Shown in pieces: positions 17,360 through 26,084 of a DNA stretch of 64,000 bases (within the stretch, counting starts at the first letter, position 1; the number at the start of each line of letters is the position of its first letter). Made by a program: the position numbers and the translations under genes. Origin of the DNA: Burkholderia puraquae (GTDB lineage: Bacteria > Pseudomonadota > Gammaproteobacteria > Burkholderiales > Burkholderiaceae); assembly GCF_002099195.1 (NCBI RefSeq), contig NZ_NBYX01000020.1, forward strand, positions 1 through 64,000, given 5' to 3'. The notes under the pieces are model-generated. The model was given only the letters and a program-made list of their open reading frames with translations, was not told the origin of the DNA and ran no database searches.

Positions 17360-18454
17360 TTAGCGTCGCACGCGACCCGCGGGCGGCGGTCGTTCGCCGC
17401 GGGCACCGGCCACCGTCATCGCGAGCTGGAACAGGCCGTCCCATGGATCGGGCGGCGGTTCGTCCTGCGTGCGGCGGCCCGGCGCGACGGCCGTGAGCCC
17501 CTTGACCTGCCGGTCGAGCTTCGCGGCAAACGCGAGCGCCTTCTCGAGCACGGCTTCCGATACGCGGTTCAGCGCGGGGCCGATCAGCCGCTCGCGCGGC
17601 CCCCATACGCGGTTCTCGCGCAGCAGCGTCGCGAGCGGCTTGCCGGCGGTCGTGCCGCGCTTGATCCGCAGCAGCGTGCGCAACTCTTCGACGACGGCCC
17701 ACATCACGAGCACGATCGCCTCGCCCTCGCCCTTCAGCCCGTCGATCATCCGCGCGAGCCGTGCGGCATCGCCGGCGAGCATCGCTTCGTTCAGCTTGAA
17801 GACGTCGTAACGCGCGACGTTCAGCACCGCGTCGTGCACCTGCTCGAACGACAGCGCGCCTTGCGGATACAGCAGCCCGAGCTTCTGGATTTCCTGGTGC
17901 GCGGCGAGCAGGTTGCCCTCGACGCGCTCGGCGATGAACTGCAGCGCGCGCCGCCCGTCGTCGCCGGGTGCGGCGCGCTGGCCCTGCATCGCGAGACGCT
18001 GGCCGATCCAGTTCGGCAACTGCGCGCGGTCGACCGGATCGATCTTCAGCGCGACGCCGCCGTTCTGCAGCGCGGTAAACCACGCGGATTTCTGCGTGGC
18101 CGCATCGAGACGCGGCAACGTGACGAGCATCAGCGCGTCGGGATTGGGCGTGGCCGCGAGCGTCTTCAGCGCATCGGCGCCTTCCTTGCCGGGCTTGCCC
18201 GACGGAATGCGCAGCTCGATCAGCTGACGCTCGCCGAACAGCGACATCGCCTGGGTTGCGCCGAGCAGCACGCTCCAGTCGAAGCCGCGCTCGACCGTAT
18301 GCACCGAACGTTCGGTGAAGCCGGCCGCGCGCGCGGCCGCACGAATGCGGTCGCACGCTTCCTGCGCGAGCAGCGGCTCGTCGCCGTAGACGGTATAGAG
18401 CCCGGCCAACCCCTTCGCGAGGTGCGGCTCCAGCGCATCAAGTCGCAGTTGCAT
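17360..18454 (-). CDS. holA: DNA polymerase III delta subunit
   Basis: This 364-residue clamp-loader subunit opens the beta sliding clamp. The N-terminal region has the degenerate P-loop-like YTVYGDEPLLAQEACDRIR (20-38) typical of HolA, followed by an AAA+ lid and a collar domain. The C-terminal tail is Pro/Arg rich (PPPDPWDGL..., ERPPPAGRVRR). It follows lptE by 18 bp in the common leuS-lptE-holA-proA order. Confidence 0.95.
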   Translation of the reverse strand: MQLRLDALEPHLAKGLAGLYTVYGDEPLLAQEACDRIRAAARAAGFTERSVHTVERGFDWSVLLGATQAMSLFGERQLIELRIPSGKPGKEGADALKTLAATPNPDALMLVTLPRLDAATQKSAWFTALQNGGVALKIDPVDRAQLPNWIGQRLAMQGQRAAPGDDGRRALQFIAERVEGNLLAAHQEIQKLGLLYPQGALSFEQVHDAVLNVARYDVFKLNEAMLAGDAARLARMIDGLKGEGEAIVLVMWAVVEELRTLLRIKRGTTAGKPLATLLRENRVWGPRERLIGPALNRVSEAVLEKALAFAAKLDRQVKGLTAVAPGRRTQDEPPPDPWDGLFQLAMTVAGARGERPPPAGRVRR

Positions 18455-18472
18455 CGATACGTGCGCCGTCGA

Positions 18473-19027
18473 TCAGAGCGGCGGCGGCGGCAGCGGCGCA
18501 CGCGGTGCAACGCCCGGCACCACGTCTTCCGGCGCCGGCGTCAGCGAGTGGACGATCGCGAGACGCCGCATCAGCTGGTCGACCGCGTCGTTCTGCATGT
18601 CGCCGTACAGGATGTCGGCTTCCTGCGCCTTCGCGTTCGTGTACTGGTCGCTGTACGTCATCGCACGGTTCAACGCGATTGCGCTCGGCGGGATCAGCAC
18701 GGTGCCGTCCTTGCTCGTGAGCGTGTAGTTCAACGTGTAGAACAGCGCATATTCCTGCGCCGAGCCGTACTTGTTGAGCGTCAGCGTGTTCTGCCCGCGC
18801 GACTCCCACATGCGCAGCACGGCGTCGGCGTCGTCCGCCGACTTGACGATCTTCGTATCGCTGCCGGCCTCGACGAGGCGCACGAGGCGCGCCTCGACGG
18901 GCGCCGGCGCGCCGGCCACCAGCAGGTGCTTGAACGCGTAGTCCTGCTGGCCGCGCAACTGGAAGCCGCATGCCGACAGCGCGACCGCGCTGCCGACGGC
19001 GAGCATCAAAAACGATCTGCGGATCAC
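18473..19027 (-). CDS. lptE: LPS-assembly lipoprotein LptE
   Basis: This 184-residue outer-membrane lipoprotein plugs the LptD barrel during LPS export. The start is GTG: AAGGAG lies 5 nt before GTG ATC CGC, giving (M)IRRSFLMLAVGSAVALSACGFQLRG. The lipobox is LSAC with the acylated Cys at residue 20. The CGFQLRG motif right after the lipid cysteine is the LptE hallmark. The C terminus is Pro-rich. It lies 38 bp after leuS, as in many Proteobacteria. Confidence 0.93.
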   Translation of the reverse strand: MIRRSFLMLAVGSAVALSACGFQLRGQQDYAFKHLLVAGAPAPVEARLVRLVEAGSDTKIVKSADDADAVLRMWESRGQNTLTLNKYGSAQEYALFYTLNYTLTSKDGTVLIPPSAIALNRAMTYSDQYTNAKAQEADILYGDMQNDAVDQLMRRLAIVHSLTPAPEDVVPGVAPRAPLPPPPL

Positions 19028-19065
19028 CTTCGCTCCTTCTGGGTACGTCCGACGGCCCGCGGCCG

Positions 19066-21660
19066 TCAGACGACGATGTTCACGAGGCGGCCCGGCACGA
19101 CGACGATCTTCTTCGCCGGCTTGCCGTCGCTGAACTTCGCGAACGCGTCGTCGGCTACCGCCGCGGCTTCGATCGCCTCGCGGCTCGCGTCCTTCGCCAC
19201 CTTCAGCGCGCCGCGCACCTTGCCGTTCACCTGCAGCACGAGTTCGATCTCGGCCTGCTCGAGCGCGGCCTCGTCGACCTTCGGCCACGGTGCGTCGAGC
19301 AGCGGGCCGAATTCGTCCGCGTAGCCCAGCGCCTTCCACAGCTCGAACGTGACGTGCGGCACGACCGGGTACAGCACGCGCAGCAGCACGCCGTACGTTT
19401 CGCGCAGCACGCCGGGCGTCGCGCCCTTCGCGCCGTCGATCGCGTTCAGCATCTTCATCGCAGCCGACACGACCGTGTTGTACTGCAGGCGCTGGTAGTC
19501 GAAATCGGCCTGCTTCAGCACGCTGTAGATCTCGCGACGCAGCGCCTTGTCGGCTTCGCCGAGCGCGGCCGCATCGAAGCCCGCGCGCGCGGCCAGCGCT
19601 TCGCGGTTCGTCGCACCGAAGCTCCACACTCGGCGCAGGAAGCGGCTCGCGCCCTCGACGCCCGCACCCGACCACTCGAGCTGCTGCTCGGGCGGTGCGG
19701 CGAACATCGTGAACAGGCGCGCGGTATCGGCGCCGTACTGGTCGATCAGCACCTGCGGATCGACACCGTTGTTCTTCGACTTCGACATCTTCTCGATGCC
19801 GCCGAGCACGACCGGCTGGCCGTCGGTGTTCAGCGTCGCGCCGACCGGGCGGCCCTTGTCGTCGTGCGTGACCGTCACGTCGGCCGGGTTGTACCAGGTC
19901 TTCTTGCCGGAAGCGTCTTCACGATAGAACGTCTCGTTCAGCACCATCCCCTGCGTGAGCAGGTTCTTCGCCGGCTCGCCGAACTTCACGAGGCCGAGGT
20001 CGCGCATCACCTTGGTCCAGAAGCGCGAATACAGCAGGTGCAGGATCGCGTGCTCGATGCCGCCGATGTACTGATCCATCGGCATCCAGTAATCGGTGCG
20101 CGCGTCGACCATCGTCTCGGCGTCCGGCGCCGTGTAGCGCGAGAAATACCACGACGAATCGACGAAGGTGTCCATCGTGTCGGTTTCGCGCTTCGCGGCC
20201 GCACCGCACTTCGGGCACGCGCAGTTCAGGAACGCTTCCGACTTCGCGAGCGGGTTGCCCGAGCCGTCCGGCACGAGGTCTTCCGGCAGCACGACGGGCA
20301 GGTCCTGTTCGGGCACCGGCACGTCGCCGCACGACGGGCAGTGGATGATCGGGATCGGCGTGCCCCAGTAGCGCTGGCGCGACACGCCCCAGTCGCGCAG
20401 GCGCCACGTGACCTGCTTGTCGCCGAAGCCGCCGGCGTTGAGATCGGCCGCGACCGCGTCGACGGCTTCCGCGTAGTGCAGGCCGTCGTACTTGCCGCTG
20501 TTCACGCAGATCGCGGCTTCCTTGTCGCCGTACCACTCCTGCCAGGCGTCGAGCGAGTACTGCTGGCCTTCGGCCGAGATCACCTGCTTGATCGGCAGGT
20601 CGTATTTCTTCGCGAACGCGAAATCGCGCTCGTCGTGGCCCGGCACGCCCATCACCGCGCCTTCGCCGTAGCTCATCAGCACGTAGTTGCCGATCCACAC
20701 CTCGACCGGCTCGCCGGTCAGCGGATGCGTGACCGAGAAGCCCGTCGCCACGCCCTTCTTCTCCATCGTCGCCACGTCGGCCTCGGCGACACCGCCGCGC
20801 TTGCATTCGTCGATGAACGCGAGCAGTTCCGGCTTGTCCTGCGCGAGACGCGTGGCGAGCGGATGCTCGGCCGCGATCGCGCAGAACGTGACGCCCATGA
20901 TCGTGTCGGCGCGCGTCGTGAACACGCGCAGCAGCTTCTTCTCGCCGTCGAGTTCGTACGGGAAGCCGAAGTTCACGCCGAAGCTCTTGCCGATCCAGTT
21001 CTGCTGCATGATCTTCACGCGCTCGGGCCAGCCGAGGCCGTCGAGATCGTTCAGCAGCTCATCCGCGTACTGCGTGATGCGCAGGTAGTACATCGGGATC
21101 TCGCGCTTCTCGACGAGCGCGCCCGAACGCCAGCCGCGGCCGTCGATCACCTGCTCGTTCGCGAGCACGGTCTGGTCGACCGGATCCCAGTTCACGGTGC
21201 CCGTCTTCTTGTATGCGATGCCCTTCTCGAGCATCTTCAGGAACAGCCACTGGTTCCACTTGTAGTAGTCGGGCTTGCACGTCGCGATTTCGCGCGACCA
21301 GTCGATCGCGAGGCCCATCGACTGCATCTGGCCCTTCATGTAGTCGATGTTGTCGTAGGTCCACTTCGCGGGCGGCACGCCGTTCGCCATCGCGGCGTTC
21401 TCGGCCGGCATCCCGAACGCGTCCCAGCCCATCGGCATCAGCGTGTTGTAGCCGTTCATCCGCAGATAGCGGTACATCACGTCGTTGATCGTGTAGTTGC
21501 GCACGTGACCCATGTGCAGCTTGCCGGACGGGTACGGCAGCATCGACACGCAGTAGAACTTCGGCTTCTGCGAATCTTCCTGCGTCTTGTAGACATCGGC
21601 TGCGCGCCAGTCGCCCTGGGCGGCGGCTTCGACGTCGGCGGGTACGTATCTCTCGTGCAT
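19066..21660 (-). CDS. leuS: Leucyl-tRNA synthetase
   Basis: This 864-residue class I aminoacyl-tRNA synthetase charges tRNA-Leu. The HIGH-like motif is HMGH (49-52, in PYPSGKLHMGHVRNY). The KMSKS motif is in EKMSKSKNNGVDP in the C-terminal half. A CP1 editing domain with TTRADTIMG is present, and Zn-ribbon cysteines are seen (CPSCGD; CACPKCG). The ATG at 21660 gives the usual MHERYVPADVE; the frame open to 21771 is discarded. Its 290-bp upstream gap carries phased repeats. Confidence 0.97.
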   Translation of the reverse strand: MHERYVPADVEAAAQGDWRAADVYKTQEDSQKPKFYCVSMLPYPSGKLHMGHVRNYTINDVMYRYLRMNGYNTLMPMGWDAFGMPAENAAMANGVPPAKWTYDNIDYMKGQMQSMGLAIDWSREIATCKPDYYKWNQWLFLKMLEKGIAYKKTGTVNWDPVDQTVLANEQVIDGRGWRSGALVEKREIPMYYLRITQYADELLNDLDGLGWPERVKIMQQNWIGKSFGVNFGFPYELDGEKKLLRVFTTRADTIMGVTFCAIAAEHPLATRLAQDKPELLAFIDECKRGGVAEADVATMEKKGVATGFSVTHPLTGEPVEVWIGNYVLMSYGEGAVMGVPGHDERDFAFAKKYDLPIKQVISAEGQQYSLDAWQEWYGDKEAAICVNSGKYDGLHYAEAVDAVAADLNAGGFGDKQVTWRLRDWGVSRQRYWGTPIPIIHCPSCGDVPVPEQDLPVVLPEDLVPDGSGNPLAKSEAFLNCACPKCGAAAKRETDTMDTFVDSSWYFSRYTAPDAETMVDARTDYWMPMDQYIGGIEHAILHLLYSRFWTKVMRDLGLVKFGEPAKNLLTQGMVLNETFYREDASGKKTWYNPADVTVTHDDKGRPVGATLNTDGQPVVLGGIEKMSKSKNNGVDPQVLIDQYGADTARLFTMFAAPPEQQLEWSGAGVEGASRFLRRVWSFGATNREALAARAGFDAAALGEADKALRREIYSVLKQADFDYQRLQYNTVVSAAMKMLNAIDGAKGATPGVLRETYGVLLRVLYPVVPHVTFELWKALGYADEFGPLLDAPWPKVDEAALEQAEIELVLQVNGKVRGALKVAKDASREAIEAAAVADDAFAKFSDGKPAKKIVVVPGRLVNIVV

Positions 21661-21787
21661 GGTGTGGTTCGGACTAGGCTTTAAGCGGCGCGACGGCGCG
21701 CGCGCAGGAGTGGATCGAAAATCGTGCTTGCCCGGCGGACCTGCAGGTTCGCTGTTGCCTGACCTGCTCACGGTTTCCGGGAATTTG

Positions 21788-21836
21788 CCGGGTAACCCGC
21801 AGCATGCCCGGGTAGCCTGGAAAATTCCGGGTTACC
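21788..21836. repeat. Three CCGGGTWRCC repeats phased at about 20 bp upstream of leuS
   Basis: CCGGGTAACC (21788-21797), CCGGGTAGCC (21808-21817) and CCGGGTTACC (21827-21836) recur at 20 and 19 bp, about two helical turns. They lie 128-176 bp before leuS and downstream of exbD. The first and third are nearly self-complementary (GGTWACC). They could be a multi-site operator for leuS or part of the exbD 3' end; function unknown. Confidence 0.6.
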
Positions 21837-21952
21837 TGAGAAAAGCCTGCCAACCGGGAAAAACGTTGATTATACCGCCCGCGCCGGCCCATTCGACCGG
21901 TCTTGCGGCATGCGGCCCGATCCCGCGGCAGGGATGGGCCCGCCGGATCCGT

Positions 21953-22414
21953 TCAGCGGTTGGCCGGCACGGCAGGCGCCGCCGCGGAACCGCCCGCCTG
22001 CGGCGGCACGTCGGTCACGAAGCCGATCCGCACGAGGCCGGCGGCCTGCGCGGCGCCCATCACCTGCGCGATCACGTCGTAGCGGGTCGCGCGCGACGCG
22101 CGCAGCCGCAGCTCGGGCGGCGCGCCGCCCGCGGCGGCGGCCCGGAAGCGCGCGGGCAGCGCGTCGAGCGCCACGGGCGCGTCGTCCCAGTACAGCTGGC
22201 CCGCGTCGTCGATCGACAAGGTGACGGATTGCGGCGTGTCGCGCGCGACGCTGGCCGCCACCTTCGGCAGGTCGAGCCGGATCGCGTGCGTCATCAGCGG
22301 CGCGGTGATGATGAAGATGACGAGCAGCACCAGCATCACGTCGATCAGCGGGGTCATGTTGATCTCCGCCATCGGCGCGGACGTCTTGTGGTGCTCGAGC
22401 CCGCCGAATGCCAT
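21953..22414 (-). CDS. exbD: ExbD/TolR-family biopolymer transport protein
   Basis: This 153-residue inner-membrane protein has a single N-terminal span (about 22-44, PLIDVMLVLLVIFIITAPL) containing the essential proton-path aspartate D25, then a periplasmic domain. With the TolQ/ExbB-type gene just upstream it forms a proton-driven stator. The Ala/Pro-rich C terminus is unremarkable. No TonB or TolA gene is adjacent, so whether it energises TonB- or Tol-type work is open. Confidence 0.88.
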   Translation of the reverse strand: MAFGGLEHHKTSAPMAEINMTPLIDVMLVLLVIFIITAPLMTHAIRLDLPKVAASVARDTPQSVTLSIDDAGQLYWDDAPVALDALPARFRAAAAGGAPPELRLRASRATRYDVIAQVMGAAQAAGLVRIGFVTDVPPQAGGSAAAPAVPANR

Positions 22415-22438
22415 GGTCGTTCCTCCCGGGGCCTTGAG

Positions 22439-23107
22439 TCAGGCGCCTTCCGCACACACGAACACATGCAGGTCGCGCGCGAAACCGTCGAGTTCCTCGG
22501 CGAGCTGCCGGACGAGCCGCCCGAGGATGTTGTAGGCCAGCACTGCCGGAATCGCGACGACGAGCCCGAACGCGGTCATGATCAGCGCCTCGCCGACCGG
22601 CCCCGCGACGTTCTCGATCTGTGCCTGCCCGCTCGCGGCGATGCTGCCGAGCGCGTGATAGATGCCCCACACGGTGCCGAGCAGCCCGACGAACGGCGCG
22701 GTGCTGCCGATCGACGCGAGCAGCACCTGGCCGAATTCGAGACGCCGCTGCGAGCGCAGCATCGCGTGCCGCAACGCGCGCAGCACGCGTTCGCCGCGCT
22801 CGACGCGCGCGGCCAGTGCGGCCGGGTCGTGGTCGTCGGCGGCGTCGCGCGCGGCTTCGGCGAGCGGCACGAACACGCGCTCGCGATCCGCACCGGCGAG
22901 CGCGGCGATGCCCGCGTCGAGCGACGGCGCGCGCCAGAACGCGGCGAGCGCGCGCGGCCCCTGCCGCTTCGCGCGGACGAGCAGCCAGGCTTTCATGAGG
23001 AGGAAGCACCAGCTGGCGACGGACATCGCCAGCAGCACATAGGCGACGGCATGCGTGATCGCATCGCCGCTTTCGAGGTAGTGGACAACGCCGGTGGGTA
23101 TCGCCAT
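22439..23107 (-). CDS. exbB: MotA/TolQ/ExbB-family proton channel
   Basis: This 222-residue inner-membrane protein has three membrane spans. The family core GSTAPFVGLLGTVWGIYHAL lies about residues 133-152 and VGEALIMTAFGLVVAIPAVLAYN about 171-193. It is the ExbB partner of the ExbD gene 24 bp downstream. It follows dapB by 17 bp, so it may be co-transcribed with bamE-dapB. Confidence 0.9.
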   Translation of the reverse strand: MAIPTGVVHYLESGDAITHAVAYVLLAMSVASWCFLLMKAWLLVRAKRQGPRALAAFWRAPSLDAGIAALAGADRERVFVPLAEAARDAADDHDPAALAARVERGERVLRALRHAMLRSQRRLEFGQVLLASIGSTAPFVGLLGTVWGIYHALGSIAASGQAQIENVAGPVGEALIMTAFGLVVAIPAVLAYNILGRLVRQLAEELDGFARDLHVFVCAEGA

Positions 23108-23124
23108 CGGAGTTTCCCCGTGGG

Positions 23125-23922
23125 TCAGCGCAGGCCGAGCACGTCCTGCATGTCGAACAGGCCGGCGCCGCGCGCCGACAGGAAGCGGACCGCGCGCAGC
23201 GCGCCCTGCGCATACGACACGCGGCTCGACGACTTGTGCGTGATCTCGATGCGCTCGCCGATCCCGGCGAACAGCACGGTGTGATCGCCGACGATGTCGC
23301 CGCCGCGCACCGCGGCGAAGCCGATCGACGACGGATCGCGTTCGCCCGTCACGCCATGGCGGCCGTACACCGCGCAATCGTCGAGCGAGCGCCCGAGCGC
23401 GCCGGCGACGGCTTCGCCCATCATCAGCGCGGTGCCCGACGGTGCGTCGACCTTGTGGCGGTGATGTGCCTCGATGATCTCGATATCGTAGCCGTGCGAG
23501 AAATGCTTCGCCGCAAATTCGAGCAGCTTCAGCGTGACGTTCACGCCGACGCTCATGTTCGCTGCGAACACGATGCCGATCTTGCCCGCCGCGGCCTGCA
23601 ACCCGGCCTTCTGCTCGGCGGTGAAGCCGGTCGTGCCGATCACGAGCTTCACGTCGTGGCGCAGCGCGGCCTCGATATGGGCCATCGTGCCTTCCGGACG
23701 CGTGAAATCGATCAGGTAGTCGGCCTGCGCGAACACGGCGTCGAGGTCGGCGGTCAGCTTGACCCCGGTTTCCTTGCCGAGGAACGCGCCGGCGTCCTGG
23801 CCGAGGAACGGCGAATCGGCGCGGTCGAGCGCGCCGACGAGCTGCGCGTCGGAATCGTTGAGAACGGCTTCGATCAGCATCCGGCCCATACGGCCCGATG
23901 CGCCGGCAATCGCAATCTTCAT
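23125..23922 (-). CDS. dapB: 4-Hydroxy-tetrahydrodipicolinate reductase
   Basis: This 265-residue enzyme reduces HTPA with NAD(P)H in lysine and meso-diaminopimelate synthesis. The nucleotide loop is IAGASGRMGR (5-14). The catalytic signature is EAHHRHKVDAPSGTA (151-165), with the active His and Lys. Length is normal. It lies 62 bp after bamE and 17 bp before exbB. Confidence 0.96.
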   Translation of the reverse strand: MKIAIAGASGRMGRMLIEAVLNDSDAQLVGALDRADSPFLGQDAGAFLGKETGVKLTADLDAVFAQADYLIDFTRPEGTMAHIEAALRHDVKLVIGTTGFTAEQKAGLQAAAGKIGIVFAANMSVGVNVTLKLLEFAAKHFSHGYDIEIIEAHHRHKVDAPSGTALMMGEAVAGALGRSLDDCAVYGRHGVTGERDPSSIGFAAVRGGDIVGDHTVLFAGIGERIEITHKSSSRVSYAQGALRAVRFLSARGAGLFDMQDVLGLR

Positions 23923-23984
23923 GGCTTTCTACACGACAGGTCTAAAAGCGGGCGGCGCACGCCGCCCGGTTTCCGCACGCGGAC

Positions 23985-24803
23985 TTACTGCGCCGGCACG
24001 GTGAGCGGCTGGTTCTGCAGCGTATCCGAGCCTTGCGGGCCGACCGGCGGCGACGCCTCGTTCGACACGTTCGGCTGCGGCGGACGATGGAACTGGAACT
24101 GCGGCTGGATCGCCGGAACCGCGCCCGGCGGCTGGCCGCCCGGCACCGGCGCACCGCCGGCAGCCTGCGTGGACGGCGCGAACCGACGTGCGGCCGTGCC
24201 CTGGCCCGACACCTGGTTGGTCGCGCGGTTCGCCGCACGGGCGGCCTGCGCGTTCGCATCCTGGTCGACCACCGCGCCGGACGCCGGCACGGCGGACGGG
24301 CTGGCGACAGCCTCCGGCGCCGGCGCGCTCGCGGCCGCTTGCGCAGCGCTCGCGGCGGCGGCAGCCTCGGCGGCCTTCTTCGCCGCTGCGGCCGCCTTCG
24401 CCTTCTTGCCGCCGCGGTCGCCGTCGATGTCGGCCAGCAGGTCGAGTTCCGAAGGCAGGTTGTCCGCCCCCGTCCAGCCCGCCAGGCGGTCGCCCGAGAA
24501 CGTCACGACGAGATCGCGCTGCTGGACGACTGCCGTCGAGCCGCGCTTGAAGTAGAAGAGGTAATCCCAGCGGTCGGCGTGGAACATGTCTGCCAGCAGC
24601 GGGGTGCCGAGCAGCGCGCGCACCTGCTCGCGCGACATGCCGACCTGCAGCTGCGAGGCCTTCTCCTGCGACACGAAGTTGCCCTGCACGACGGTGATCC
24701 GGTAGGGGGTGATGCTCTGCGCGATGCGCTGCGTCACGCTGTCGTACGACGAACAACCAGCCAGCGCGGCAACGGCGGCGGCAGCGATGATGACACTCCG
24801 CAT
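23985..24803 (-). CDS. bamE: Outer-membrane assembly lipoprotein BamE with a long low-complexity tail
   Basis: This 272-residue lipoprotein belongs to the BAM beta-barrel assembly complex. Signal and lipobox are MRSVIIAAAAVAALAGC. The SmpA/OmlA domain spans about 20-125 (VVQGNFVSQEKASQLQVGMSREQVRALLGTPLL; WDYLFYF). Typical BamE is 110-150 residues; here an Ala/Lys stretch (about 133-165) and a Pro/Gln/Asn-rich tail double the length. AGGAG lies 5 nt before the ATG. It is divergent from fur, the usual arrangement in Burkholderia. Confidence 0.93.
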   Translation of the reverse strand: MRSVIIAAAAVAALAGCSSYDSVTQRIAQSITPYRITVVQGNFVSQEKASQLQVGMSREQVRALLGTPLLADMFHADRWDYLFYFKRGSTAVVQQRDLVVTFSGDRLAGWTGADNLPSELDLLADIDGDRGGKKAKAAAAAKKAAEAAAAASAAQAAASAPAPEAVASPSAVPASGAVVDQDANAQAARAANRATNQVSGQGTAARRFAPSTQAAGGAPVPGGQPPGAVPAIQPQFQFHRPPQPNVSNEASPPVGPQGSDTLQNQPLTVPAQ

Positions 24804-24945
24804 GCGGCTCCTCTGAAAGTGCGAAAGAGATTCTGGAATCATTTCCCTCACCGTGCAGGCCCGCATCGCAGGCCGCGCGTGTTTCTGGAACGGCGAAAAG
24901 CCGGTAACATTGAAGCCCTGCATTGTACTCTAGGGATGCCTAGCC

Positions 24946-25374
24946 ATGACCAATCCGACGGATCTCAAGAATATCGGGCTAAAGGCCACCCTACCGCGCC
25001 TCAAGATTCTCGAGATCTTCCAGCAAAGCCCGGTGCGCCACCTGACGGCAGAAGACGTCTACCGGAACCTGCTCAACGAGCAGCTCGACATCGGGCTGGC
25101 CACCGTCTACCGCGTGCTGACGCAGTTCGAGCAGGCCGGCCTGCTCTCGCGCAGCAACTTCGAATCCGGCAAGGCCGTGTTCGAACTGAACGAAGGCTCG
25201 CACCACGACCACCTCGTGTGCCTCGATTGCGGCCGTGTCGAGGAATTCTTCGACGCCGAGATCGAAGGCCGCCAGCAGGCGATCGCGAAGGAGCGCGGCT
25301 TCCGGCTCCAGGAGCACTCGCTCGCGATGTACGGTTCCTGCACGACCGAGAACTGCCCGCACCGCAAGCACTGA
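24946..25374 (+). CDS. fur: Ferric uptake regulator Fur
   Basis: This 142-residue metal-dependent repressor has an N-terminal winged helix with the recognition segment LATVYRVLTQFEQAGLL (about 50-66). The HHDH metal motif follows (GSHHDHLVCLDCG, with the CxxC zinc pair). A C-terminal CTTENCPHRKH adds the second cysteine pair. It is divergent from bamE with 142 bp between starts and ends at its own terminator. It is expected to repress iron uptake genes elsewhere. Confidence 0.97.
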   Translation: MTNPTDLKNIGLKATLPRLKILEIFQQSPVRHLTAEDVYRNLLNEQLDIGLATVYRVLTQFEQAGLLSRSNFESGKAVFELNEGSHHDHLVCLDCGRVEEFFDAEIEGRQQAIAKERGFRLQEHSLAMYGSCTTENCPHRKH

Positions 25375-25396
25375 TTCGCGCGCTCCGCGCACGCAG

Positions 25397-25437
25397 CACG
25401 GCCCGGCCGGCATCTCGCCGCCCGGGCCGTGTTCTTT
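25397..25437 (+). terminator. fur terminator
   Basis: CACGGCCCGG and CCGGGCCGTG form a 10-bp stem followed by TTCTTTT, 23 bp after the fur stop. Confidence 0.9.
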
Positions 25438-25551
25438 TCGGGGTGGTGGCAGCGCACTGCCGCACCAGCCGTGCGCCCCGGCTTTCAAAAACCCTGCGGC
25501 ACGCCCGCCCGGGCTGCCATCGGGCAACCTGAACCGGGCGTCGCGCCTGCG

Positions 25552-26070
25552 TCAGGCCGTGCAGGCCGGCTCGAACTCGAGCGCCCATGCATGCTCGAGC
25601 GGGATCTCGTCGCAGTTCGGCTGGGGCCCACCGCGATCGACGATCACGAAATCGCTGACCGCGTCGAGCGCGAGCAGCGGATGGTGCCAGACGCCCTTCG
25701 CATAGTTCACGCCCTGCCAGCCTTCCGCGAGAAACGCGCGCATCGCGTCGGGCCGGAATTCGCCGGCCGGCGCGACGACGATCGCGTAGCGCGACACGGC
25801 CGCGAGCGGGATGAACGCCTGGCTGCCGTGCGGATGGCGCTCCATCAGCGTGACCGCGACCGGCAGCGTGCGCGGCTGCGCGCGGAACACGCTGACGAGC
25901 GGGCGGCCGCCGTCCGCACACACGTCGATCGTCGCGAGGTCGTGGAAGCGCTCGGTCGTGCCGCCGTTGATCGGGAAATGCCGCGCGCCTTCGAGCGCGA
26001 TCACGTCGCCGAACGGCGCGAACGCTTCGCGGGTCAGGCGCTCGACGCGCAGGATGTGGGATCCGCTCAT
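25552..26070 (-). CDS. allA: Ureidoglycolate lyase
   Basis: This 172-residue cupin-fold enzyme splits ureidoglycolate into glyoxylate and urea, the last step of the allantoate route started by Alc. AllA features are LTREAFAPFGDVI (12-24) and the core RFHDLATIDV and GVWHHPLLALD, with the conserved GVWHHPL block. The start at 26070 has AAGGAGG about 8 nt upstream. It lies 14 bp after alc. The neighbouring allantoicase fixes the pathway. Confidence 0.94.
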   Translation of the reverse strand: MSGSHILRVERLTREAFAPFGDVIALEGARHFPINGGTTERFHDLATIDVCADGGRPLVSVFRAQPRTLPVAVTLMERHPHGSQAFIPLAAVSRYAIVVAPAGEFRPDAMRAFLAEGWQGVNYAKGVWHHPLLALDAVSDFVIVDRGGPQPNCDEIPLEHAWALEFEPACTA

Positions 26071-26084
26071 GCCGTTGCCCTCCT

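Noticed and set aside
21661..21787. T-box or attenuator leader for leuS
   Set aside because: No T-box sequence, no leucine-rich leader peptide and no terminator/antiterminator pair could be drawn; T-boxes are also not expected in this group.
24804..24945. A Fur box in the bamE-fur gap
   Set aside because: No stretch close to the 19-bp Fur consensus was found by eye; autoregulation of fur cannot be claimed.
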